64,000 bases of DNA from Eupeodes corollae. Lineage: Eukaryota > Arthropoda > Insecta > Diptera > Syrphidae. Below, in pieces: positions 22,925 to 32,616 of this stretch; the first letter of the stretch is position 1, and every line of letters begins with the position of its first letter. The DNA is taken from NCBI RefSeq assembly GCF_945859685.1, contig NC_079149.1, positions 53,524,991 to 53,588,990 on the forward strand, given 5' to 3'. The position numbers and the translations under genes are program-made. The notes under the pieces are model-generated. The model did not search any database. It was given only the letters and a program-made list of their open reading frames with translations, and was not told where the DNA came from.

Positions 22925-23230
22925 TAAAATAAATAAATTGGGTGGCGCGACAGTCCGTTGAGAACCAAGGCCTAGTGACTTACAACTCTCAACCATTCCT
23001 GTGTGCGAGTAATGTTGTCAGGAATGGAGGGGACCTACAGTTTATATGCCGACTCCGAACGGCTAATTTTGAGAAAGCACTTTTTCATGACAATAGTTAC
23101 TCTTGGAGAAATTGTCAATTCCTCGCAAGAGGCAGTACCCGTGAAAAGACTTTAGATGGCATAGGCAGGGATCGAACCCAAGACCTCTAGCATGACAGTC
23201 CAACGCACTAACCATCATGCCACGGGTACG
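22925..23230 (-). mobile_element. tRNA-derived SINE, copy 2
   Basis: Same family and orientation as 9954-10265. On the minus strand it begins near CCCGTACCCGTGGCATGATGG-type head sequence, has a B box GGTTCGATCCC, and ends in a tail AATTTATTTATTTTA. It differs from copy 1 by scattered substitutions and small indels. It has no ordinary short target duplication; instead a 416-bp direct repeat flanks it. Confidence 0.88.
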
Positions 23231-23646
23231 GGATAAAGATTAAAATGTTTGCCTTGTATGCATAATTGCTTATGACAATGGGCAGGTTCAGGCAACATAA
23301 GGGACTTTATTTGCAGTCAACTTCATATTCCTTGAACGTACATTTTGACTAAGGTAATTAGTTAGTTTTCCAAGTGCCATCGATTTCAAATTCAGAACTT
23401 TACTTCGAAAATCTCTTCTTTAAGTTCATTGTACAAAAACTACCAAAAACATTAGTGTCTACAAAACACTCCTTAGGCAAGCAAGGAACCTCCATTATTA
23501 AAATATATTAAATGGAGTTGTGCAAAAAATAAATAAATCATAGAGTAATAAAATTTAGCTTTCAGTTGAATCAAAAAACATGACGCAAGTGTAATTTAGA
23601 CAGAAGTAAACTTGACTTGATAGTAGGGGAGAATTTTCTTGACTTA
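23231..23646. repeat. 416-bp direct repeat, copy 2
   Basis: Second identical copy of 22509-22924. Sequence after copy 2 (CTTTCCATTAAAG) differs from that after copy 1 (TAAAATAAATAAATT, the SINE tail). Confidence 0.95.
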
Positions 23647-23849
23647 CTTTCCATTAAAGTTGCCTTAATTAAAAGGTAATTTGTTTGGCAGCTGGCCAAT
23701 CAGATACTAGAAACTTGCCTTACTTTCAAGTCCTTTATGTCGACTGAGACTGCCCAATTCCTTTCAAGATTTTTACTATTCGATATAATGTTAGACACTT
23801 TTCAGTTATTCTTAAAAATCACCGTTGGGAAATGATAATTAATTGTCGT

Positions 23850-24355
23850 GATTGATTTTTTATTTCAATTACAAGTAATTTGTAATTAACCTTTTTTAAA
23901 TTACAATTACACGTAAATGTAATTGTAATTGAAAACGTACATGTCAATTACTTCTAATTGTAATTAAAAACATGTTCATTTCAATTACTTCTTATTGCAA
24001 TTGAAAAAATGCAATAACTTATTCCATATAATTGAAAATTGAAAGTTCTTGAGCTAAAACACGTTTAAATTACAGTCAAGGTTATTGATTTCCTTAACAC
24101 AACACACATAAAACAACTTTGCATTTCAGAAAATTATTTTGTTATATCGCGTAAAATGTAATTATCGAAAATTAACATTTAATTAAATTTTTGTGTAATG
24201 ATTACTGGAAAAAGTAATTTATTATTACTTTTTTGATTATTTCTTTTGATTTCAATTACATTTACATAATTAAATTGCAAATAATTTTCGCAATTCAATT
24301 ACATGTAATGAGTAATTGAAATTCTTGAATTACATTTTAAAGTATGTATGTAATT
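23850..24355. repeat. Dyad-rich ATTACAATTA repeat region
   Basis: Dense, imperfect, both-orientation copies of TGTAATTGTAATTG/CAATTACAATTACA-like words. Left and right thirds are partly inverted relative to each other. It could be a degenerate MITE or an AT-rich satellite-like expansion; ends and target duplication are not clear. Confidence 0.55.
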
Positions 24356-25370
24356 GCAAAATTGTGTCCGCGGGAAATTCAGACAGACATTTAGAACGCT
24401 TTATTCCGTAGTAAGAATAGGTCGGACAATATAATACTTTTAAGAAAAACTTATTATTTTAGTTATAATTTTGGATGAACTTTCCAAAAAATGTAAGTGT
24501 TACACAGGCGTTTAAAAATATTGTTTCTTTTCAAGACAAAATATAATATAAAGTTTTAATTTAATGTTTCTGTATAATTTTGATTAATTTAAGATTATAA
24601 TTATAACTATAATAAATCTTTATAAAATCATATACACATACGGAATCTCCTTTGTGTCCAAAAAACAACCAATTGTTTTAAGAAAAAAATGTCCCGACTG
24701 CCAAACAACCATATTTTAATTGCATTTGATTAAAAGTTTAACGCTTCAATATAATCTCCTTATTAAACGTATTTTTTAATTATACTATATTTTTTTTTGC
24801 ATTCCTGATTGATCTAATTTTTGATATTATTTTTTTTTTGCGCTAACCAATACAAAAATAACCAAAATCGAGTTTAAATGAAAATATTTACACACTTATT
24901 GTTTAGGCCAAGTTTGTTCTACTAAATAATTGACAAACGCAAACAAAACACAAACCAGAGAACATTGAATGTTGTAAAAATATAATTTTGTTTCCGTTTC
25001 CGTGTTTGATGCCAAATGATATTAACACTTTGATTGCATTTTTTTTTATAAATAATATATGGTCTTCATTTTCTCTAACCGAATGCGTTTGTTATTTTTA
25101 TGAATTATGTATTTATTGTTATATTTTATTTTGTTTAATTAAATCAACAAAAACATTTTACACCTAACATGCGAATGAAACTAAAAAAAAAACACACAAA
25201 CAAACATTGAATGAATTAATTATTATAAATTATCAAAATTTAAAAATTACATTTGAAAATAAATATAAATATATTTATAAAATATTAAATATTAAAAAAA
25301 AAATTACATACTATTTATAAAAATCAAATAAAATGTTTTTGGTGTAAAATTAATTCAAGCCGAATTTCAG

Positions 25371-25924
25371 GGTTTCATAATTACGATAGTTTACTGTTGC
25401 AAGAAAGTTTTACCTGCCCTCAATGCTTTCGTACCTATCGACGTCATGGCACACTGCGCCGTCACCTTCGACAAGAATGTGGCAAAGGCAAGAGCATGGT
25501 GTGCTCGGTGTGTGGCCATCGTACCAAACGTGCCGATCACTTGAGACAGCACGTTCGTAAGAAACATCCAGAAATTGCAATGCGATCTTTATTCCGGAGG
25601 CCATCTCAACACCAATCCATGCAACAACAACAGCAGCAACACTTGCATCACTATCAATCTGGTAGCCATCACCATCATCATCACCATCGAAGTGGTGGTG
25701 GTGGTAATACTAATGCTGCTGCTGCAGTGGTGCCATCTTCGTCTTCCTTACCACCAACGACGCCAGCTGACACTTCTGCTGCGTCTTCGTCGTCGTTTAA
25801 AGCAGTAGCATCCGCGGCAGCAGCAGCAATTGAAGAATCTCATTCAGCAGCAGCGTCGGCGGCGCCTTTATCAGAATCATTGCAATCGTCTTATGAGCAG
25901 AAATTCAAATTTCAAATTTCATAG
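25371..25924 (+). CDS. lola: lola 3' cassette 3: C2HC + C2H2 fingers, His/Ala-rich tail
   Basis: Single-exon cassette giving a predicted 623-residue isoform. Acceptor AATTTCAG ends at 25370; GG plus the hub G gives Gly (GFHNYDSLLLQESFT). Finger 1 begins CPQCFRTYRRHGTLRRH (tail Cys16, Cys19, His32, Cys37). Finger 2 begins CSVCGHRTKRADHLRQH (Cys45, Cys48, His61, His66). The tail is long and of low complexity: Gln, His (SHHHHHHHRSG), Gly, Ser and Ala runs, ending KFKFQIS before TAG 25922-25924. Fingers sit near the N-terminal side of the tail, unlike cassettes 4, 12 and 13, where they are C-terminal. Confidence 0.93.
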
Positions 25925-26760
25925 TAGAAACAAGTTTCACCACTTGACCAAATACCGAACAAAAAAAAATGAGATTAATTTGAAAATGAAACAAATTTCA
26001 AAAACCTAGATGAGGAAAAGATGAATAATTATCCTCTGCGTTCCTCTTTTAAATGCGCACAGTTGCAATACATATTATATTATATATTTTTTCAAACTTT
26101 GTTGTAGCTGTAAGTTTTTTGTACGATGATTTTACTTTTTTTTTATTTTGAGATTTTGAATCAACCAAAGAGTTATTATTTTTTGTATAATAACCTCTAT
26201 TATTATCAATTATACATTTTTTAACATTATCTTTGTTTAGTTCGAAAGCATTTACGAGAGATATTGATTATATTATATTTTAATTTTTACGAAAAGAAAG
26301 TTTAAATCTATAATTTTTCTTCATTTTTAAAGTATAGGTAAAAATGAATGTTATATGAGCCAAATATTATATTAAATATATATTTAAATCTAACTAAATG
26401 ATCAAAAATAAAATAATTCTATTTTATTGTTAAACAATAATTGTTACAATTGACAAAAAAAAAAAATCAGATAAAAATAATTTTGTACCAAGAAAGAAAA
26501 AAAAAACAATAAAACAATATTTTTATGACTAAATTTCAAATATGTAGTTCTTTTTATGTTGTGTTTGTGTAAATGAATCTTTAATGGAAGTTGTTTATTT
26601 GCAATGCACTGAACACGAAAACAAAAAGAAGAAGTCCAAACAGCAGTGATAACTATTTATGTTTTATGCTCATTACACGTACGAATTATAAAACGAATAG
26701 AGAGTCTATAAAGTGCTTTTTCGATTAGATGAATTTTAGGACTTTTGTACCTTCCAACGA

Positions 26761-26886
26761 ATTACAGATCATTCAGTTTGAAACATGATGTAATGTTTTA
26801 ATTCAAATGTTTTAGCAAAACGCATTACAGATCATTCAGTTTGAAACATGATGTAATGTTTTAATTCAAATGTTTTAGCAAAACGC
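26761..26886. repeat. 63-bp tandem duplication
   Basis: Two identical 63-bp units, 26761-26823 and 26824-26886, each starting ATTACAGATCATTCAG and ending GCAAAACGC. Perfect identity indicates a recent duplication. Confidence 0.95.
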
Positions 26887-27076
26887 AAATTTTAAACAAA
26901 GAATCATTTTGAATTTTAAAATACGAACAAGTTGAAAGTATTTATATTTTAACATCAGGCTTTAATGTTGTTGGATATCTTTGTCTTTCTTGTTTCCTGA
27001 ATTGACGTATTGACTTTCAAATTCGTTTTGAAATAGTATTGTTAAAGTCACAGTTAATGTTTACCTAAATGGTGTC

Positions 27077-27180
27077 TTACTTACTTAAAATAGCGCTACA
27101 GTCCTGTTTGAACTAGAACCTCACCCAACTAACTTCTCCATCTAGCTTGGTCCCTAGCTAGATGTATCCAGTTGCGAACT
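27077..27180 (-). mobile_element. Short RTE-like 3' end with 13-bp target duplication
   Basis: 104 bp similar to the 3' end of the element at 19717 (TAGCTAGGGACC and GGAGAAGTTAGTTGGGTGAGG on the minus strand), ending in a TAAG-repeat tail. It is flanked by CCTAAATGGTGTC at 27064-27076 and 27181-27193. A severely 5'-truncated retrotransposition event. Confidence 0.85.
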
Positions 27181-29901
27181 CCTAAATGGTGTCATGCATT
27201 CGAAATTCAGGGATTGTAAATCTGAGTGTTCGATTTTGGGAATACCACATTTTTGATTTTAATTGTTATTAGTGAATTAAGATCCTTGAAGCCACTGCTG
27301 CAAAAATGTGTGGTAAATGATGTTGAGATCTTCAAATGTTTATGTGGTAAATAATGTTCCATTTTGTTTGTTATCAAGCATATGAATTATTTTAATTAGT
27401 ATGTCGGTTCGGCTACTGCCTTAAAGTTTTTATTTTCATAAAGTTTTGTAACATAATGTTTGACTCTAGGTTGTTTATACCAAAACATTATGGAATCTGA
27501 TATGAATATTTTTTCTTTTAAAGGGCTCATCTGATTTATTCCTTAGCCTTTAACTTTGCTGTATGTAGAAAAAATTGCGTTTTTCTTCTTTCCTTCATAC
27601 AATTAAAACAAAAAAGTTTGTACCCAGTTTATTAATATGCCATTTTACGTTGTGATATTGATACAATTATTATATTATCTTCCTAAAGTTAGTAAATGAT
27701 GTCTCGTGATCAAATTATCCTATTGCTTCCAAAAACTCGACGCAAATCGAACGTCCAAAAATCACTTGTGTCGTGGTGTACATAATATTCCGCATGTGTT
27801 TTACTTTAGGTTTTGTCAGAAAAAGGTAACAATGTTTTAAAAGAAAATATATTGTTAATTTGTTACAATGTTTCCTTGCGTTGAATAAGTTTCTTGCAAG
27901 ATTGAACTCAGCACAATATAAACATCAACTCTTAGCAAGTGTTGATGATTTATTTGTCCGATGATTCATTCCAAGTCACACCCAAATAAATTTTAGTATT
28001 TATGAATTTGTCGTAATGGAGTAACATTGAGCAATAATTGGTTATCTTATATCGAAGAATGCGTGCTTTGAGAAAAATTGAAAAATCTGTCGTACTCATT
28101 CCATTTTGTTAGCATAGCCGTATTATTGAAAGCTCAATAATTAAGTAAATTCGATTCGGTACTTCTTAAGCCACAGTAAATAGACAAATTCCAAAACTTA
28201 TGCTTCAGTATTCAAATTATTGTAATAACAATGATTCCAAGCCCGTCATTCATTCTGTGCAGGTTTGAATTAGTGTAGCTTGTCCATCTACAAAAAAGTT
28301 GCTTCCAAAGAACGTGTGAAAATGCCACATAAACATTTTAAAAATCATTTATGTTGAAGTTTAAGAATTTTCCCATTTATTTCCTTGGGTATAAATACGT
28401 CTAATTAAGTATATATTTCCAAAAGATAGGCTTTTGTTACGAGAAGCGAATCGAACGTTATAAATCGTAGTTAATTATAAAATCCAGTGCCAACTTAAAA
28501 AAAATTATGTTGGCTATGTGAGAAAAGCGTCATTCCCTTGCATTTTGCATTATTAAAATAAATGTTAGTTTAATAAACTGAATTCAAAGGGTTCTTCACC
28601 TTTTGTTTTATTTAAAACCATAAGCTTTGAACAGCCTACATTTTCGCTCCTACTCTTCAATACCTACATATATCGAAAATCAGGCTAACATCAAATTTGA
28701 TCGTTCTGGTTTTTAAAATCTTTAAATAAGTCCCTTCTATTAAAATAATAAAAGAACCAATATCTAAAACGTATTTTGAATGTGTAGGTTTCTTTTTCTA
28801 TTACGAAAATACAATTTATTTGAGGCCATCGTTTCACTTACTTACCAAAGAAACATTTGTTCACATCTCAAAATTGAAAACATAAATTAAAATGATTTTT
28901 TTGTTTTCAAATTAAAGCACTGACATTGTATAAATCTTCGATTTTGTGTGTTTCAAATGATAAAACTTTAATTAATCATTTGAAAAATACTTCAAATTTA
29001 TTTTTAAAATATTTTTCTAAACTGATCCTTTTTTGTTTATAAAAGCTGAAGGAATAGCAATCAAATTTTTAAGAATTTCTTTACTGATTGAACTTTCGAT
29101 TTGTTAATATTTTTTATTTACCACGTGTCGGACGATGCCATTCAAAAACATATCTAGTTATCATTGTCTAGTGGAATTCTTCAATAAGATAAAAACAACA
29201 ACGGGTATATTTCGGTTAATTATGTTTGGTTCCAATCTTTAATTTTTAAAATTTTTATTAAAACTCTTGTTTATCAATAAAAATAAATTAAAAATAGATT
29301 TTATAGATTCTTTTTTCTTACCTATTTAATACATTCATACAACTAACCCTATTATAGTTAAATAAAATATTTTTTATATAAGAACAAAATAATAAAATAA
29401 ATAAAAAGATTTTAAATAAAACAAAAAGGATAGTATATTGTTTCTTTTGAACGTGAATGTTTAAAAATAAAAACAAAAATATTCCCTCATACTCCAAATC
29501 AATTTCTTTTGCAACTTTTAATGGTAAATAACATAATATATAAATATTATTATTTTTTTTTGTTAACAAACTTTGTAAATTTTTTCTTGGGGTCTTCTAA
29601 AACAGTTATTTTTTTTTAATTTTTAAAAATCTTTTATGTTTTTTTTCTTAATTTATTGAATAAAAAAAAAATCTCTATTTTTATGTTTTATACTAGTACA
29701 TGGTTACTTATATTTCATATTTACACCAAATTATTCAAAATATACATATTTTTTTTTTAAATAAAACTTTAATGTTTATAAATAAAATCTTAGATTAAAG
29801 TGTATAAAATGTTATACATTAAAAAAATAAATAGAAATAATTTAAAATAAAAATAAATCACCATACAACAAAAACCAAACCAAAAACCCCTAATTTTTCA
29901 G

Positions 29902-30632
29902 ATCTGCGGACATTGTATAATATTGCTACAGCAGCTGCGGCAGCATCGTCGACTTCTGGCGGAGGTGGTGCTGGAAGTGGTGGTTGTGGTAGCAATGTTG
30001 GTGGTATTGTAAATTGTGGCGCTGCAAATAGTGGCTTATTCGAACCAGAAATAACGATACGAAAATTGTACAAAAGCTGTAGAAAATCCTCACTGCCTGG
30101 TTCATCGCCGCCAAGTTTGGGCGGTCTCAATAGTAATGCGGTATCGGTTAGTAGTGGCAGTCATAGCGGCTGTGGCGCTGGTTGTTCGCAATGCTCTTTG
30201 TCTGCCGCTGCAGCCGCTTCTATACAATTGGCAAATTTTATCGGCTCCCAAATGATGATGCCAACTTCAGTAGATATAAATTCAATTAGTCAAAATTCTA
30301 GTTCGGGGTTTGGTTGTATTTCTTCAAAGCTACCTCAACCACCACCTGGAGGAGGAGGAGGAGGTGGACTTGTCACTCACCAGCCATCTACATCATCATC
30401 CGCTCTTCATGCAACACTAGCAGCATCGGTAGCAGCAGCAGCAGCAAGTAGCTCAGTCTCAGCAGCAACAGCAGCGACAATTTCTCCTTCTTCAGCTATT
30501 TCCGTTTTTACAACGCCAAAGAAAAATCCAACACAATTTAATTGTAATTTTTGTCAATTTATTTGTACGTGGAAATACGATTTGAAATTGCATTTACGAC
30601 AAAAGCACGGAATTCACAATAAAAAGTTGTAA
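29902..30632 (+). CDS. lola: lola 3' cassette 4: single C2H2 finger, Gly/Ala/Ser-rich
   Basis: Single exon for a predicted 682-residue isoform. Acceptor AATTTTTCAG ends at 29901; AT completes Asp (DLRTLYNIATAAAAASS). Most of the 243-residue tail is Gly-, Ala- and Ser-rich low complexity, with a conserved-looking charged island (FEPEITIRKLYKSCRKSS). Only one finger is present, close to the C-terminus: CNFCQFICTWKYDLKLH then LRQKH, ending GIHNKKL at TAA. It corresponds to the second finger of the other cassettes; the C2HC first finger is missing. Such single-finger isoforms would be expected to rely on the BTB partner or cofactors for specific DNA binding. Confidence 0.92.
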
Positions 30633-30962
30633 ACTAATATCTAAAAAATCCTCTTGGTCAACCACAACAAAAACTATTAAATAAAAATTAATATTTTCGT
30701 ACAAACTATTGTAAATTATGAACAAACAAAATATGTACATACAAACTGATATAAATGTTTCACTGTTAAATTTTCTAATTTCATTTTTATAAAGTTAAAC
30801 AAACCAAACAAAAAAAATAAAAATATCATGGAAATGAGCTTTTTTATTACAACAACAAATTATATGGGTTTCCCTTTACAGTAAAAAAAAAAAAACTAAC
30901 ACAAAGAGAGTAGCTGGGTTTGTTTTTCGTTTGTTCTATTTGATTCCTTCTTTAATTTTCAG
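30633..30962 (+). other. Compact 3' UTR / spacer between cassettes 4 and 5
   Basis: Only 330 bases separate the cassette 4 stop from the cassette 5 acceptor. AATAAA at 30680-30685 and another near 30817 can serve cassette 4. The right end is a pyrimidine-rich acceptor tract. Confidence 0.7.
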
Positions 30963-31183
30963 GGCTCCTCCAAATTGCTTATACTACCTCCAAGGCACCA
31001 AAGGGAACACGCTTTGTTTGCATGCGATGTCCAGATCGAGTGTACAAATCATTTAGATCACTTCAGCGACACCTACGCATCGAGTGTCATAAGCCGCCGC
31101 TACACGAATGCTTGTTATGTTCCAGTAAATTTTATTACGCTGGCACTTTAAAAATTCATATGCGTGTTCATAGTCATAAGTAA
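30963..31183 (+). CDS. lola: lola 3' cassette 5: short C2HC + C2H2 tail
   Basis: Not evident from ATG-based open frames because it has no early Met. Acceptor TTAATTTTCAG ends at 30962; GG completes Gly. The 73-residue tail GLLQIAYTTSKAPKGTRFV leads into finger 1, CMRCPDRVYKSFRSLQRH, with C-x2-C-x13-H-x4-C spacing (Cys20, Cys23, His37, Cys42). Finger 2 is CLLCSSKFYYAGTLKIH with H-x3-H (Cys50, Cys53, His66, His70). It ends SHK-TAA 31181-31183. Predicted isoform is 512 residues, the shortest. Intron phase, finger order and short linker (HKPPLHE) make it a confident member of the array. Confidence 0.93.
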
Positions 31184-31858
31184 CGTCTTTTTTTTCCCAG
31201 GGGAATGTAGATTCAAAAAAAAGAAAACTAAATTATATTCTGCTATCGATGTGAATGGAATTCCAAATTTTGAAATCGTAATTTAATTATTATTTTATTT
31301 CAAAACAATCAAGATATATTCCATTTAAACTGATAGCGAATATAAGAGAAACTTAAACCAAAAATTGAACACTTATTTTAAATTGTAGAACTAGAATTCA
31401 TTTTTAATTTTATGTTTCAAATAGAAAAATTGAAACTAAGTTGATTTTTGTTCTTAAAACAAAATTTTAATAGTAGATGTATATTTTTTAGCTTTGTTTA
31501 TTACTTTTATTTTGATTGCAAAAAAATGTAAACATTTATTTTATCTGTCTTAGCTATTTCAGTTAAATTTTTGTATTATTTTGTAGAAAATAATGTAGAA
31601 TAAAAAAATGCAGTTTTCGAATTGCTATTGGACAAAAATATTATAAATGTAAATGATGTTCGAATTATTTTTAAAATTTGTTTTTCTTTTTGTTTTTTTT
31701 TTTTCATTTCATTTCATTTAACCCCCAAATGATCACCCCCACACACACATTCCATTGTATAAAAAAAACACACACAAACCCATTCATTAATCCATTCATT
31801 AAAATTAAAAAATAAATATCTTAACACAACAAAAAAAAAAAAACTTAACTTCGAAAAG
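31184..31858 (+). other. 3' UTR / spacer between cassettes 5 and 6
   Basis: AT-rich, with AATAAA near 31598 that could end the cassette 5 transcript. Two branch-point-like CTTAAC words (near 31820 and 31844) lie before the purine-rich cassette 6 acceptor. Confidence 0.65.
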
Positions 31859-32616
31859 ATATGACAATAGATTTCGAACAATCAATGACTGTTGGCGATC
31901 GTTTCCCATGCAGCGTATGTGGAAAGAGTTATCTACGCAAACGCCACTTACAACGCCATATGCGCGATGAATGCATAGGAATACCACCACGCTTCAAGTG
32001 TGATCTATGTCCGTCGAGATTCCGTAGAAAGTACCACATGGTCAGACACATGACATCGAAACATGGTATCCCAGCAAATGACGGACCCGAAAATCTATCA
32101 ATGAAAAAAGACTTCTACGAAAATGAGAATGTCCCAGGACCGGGCTATAGTGTGATACATCACAATGCAGCAGCAGCGGCAGCAGCCGCAGTAGCAGCTG
32201 TTGCTGCAGCCCAAGCTGGTGGAAATTTAAAATATGAATGTGGTGTTAATAATGGTGGTGGGGCAGTTGTGCCGCCTACAAGTACTATACCATCGACGAT
32301 GCCCTCTTATGGGTTGACAGGAGCGATTGCAGCGTACCCAACATCAGCATCAGCAGCGGCGGTAGCTGCAGCAACAGCAGCAGCATTATCTGGAAGCGAT
32401 GATGATCAGCATTATCATCAAAACAACCACCGTAAAGATGATCAAGACAAAGAAGAAACCGAGCCAAAAATGTTAAAAGTTGAACCAATTAGTCCATCCA
32501 AAGGCATAGCTATGGATGAAGATTGGAAAATGAAGCTAAGCTTGCAGTTGATTTCAAATTCGCTGCTAAAGGAGCGATTGATGAATTCAATGCCTTTTGC
32601 TTATAATAATAATTAA
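31859..32616 (+). CDS. lola: lola 3' cassette 6: C2HC + C2H2 fingers, poly-Ala tail
   Basis: Predicted 691-residue isoform. The acceptor is unusual: either GAAAAG ending 31858 (tail DMTIDFEQSM) or CAATAG ending 31870 (tail DFEQSM); both give Asp and the same frame, and neither has a good pyrimidine tract. Finger 1 is CSVCGKSYLRKRHLQRH with MRDEC; finger 2 is CDLCPSRFRRKYHMVRH with MTSKH. A long tail follows with Ala runs, a PENLSMKKDFYENEN segment and a charged DDQDKEETEPKMLKVEPI stretch containing LKVEP, a sumoylation-like motif. It ends FAYNNN-TAA 32614-32616. Start 31859 is chosen as the first AG downstream and by analogy with cassette 13; four residues hang on the choice. Confidence 0.88.

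Larger units (their letters stand above)
18828..25370 (+). other. Repeat-rich spacer between cassettes 2 and 3
   Basis: 6.5 kb with no finger exon. It holds an RTE-like element broken by a TIR element (19717 to about 21130), a perfect 416-bp duplication flanking a SINE (22509-23646), and a dyad-rich ATTACAATTA region (23850-24355). The rest is AT-rich. Confidence 0.65.
25925..29901 (+). other. Spacer between cassettes 3 and 4
   Basis: About 4 kb of 3' UTR and intergenic AT-rich DNA with AATAAA motifs and no finger exon. It contains a 63-bp tandem duplication (26761-26886) and a short RTE fragment with target duplications (27064-27193). Confidence 0.65.
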
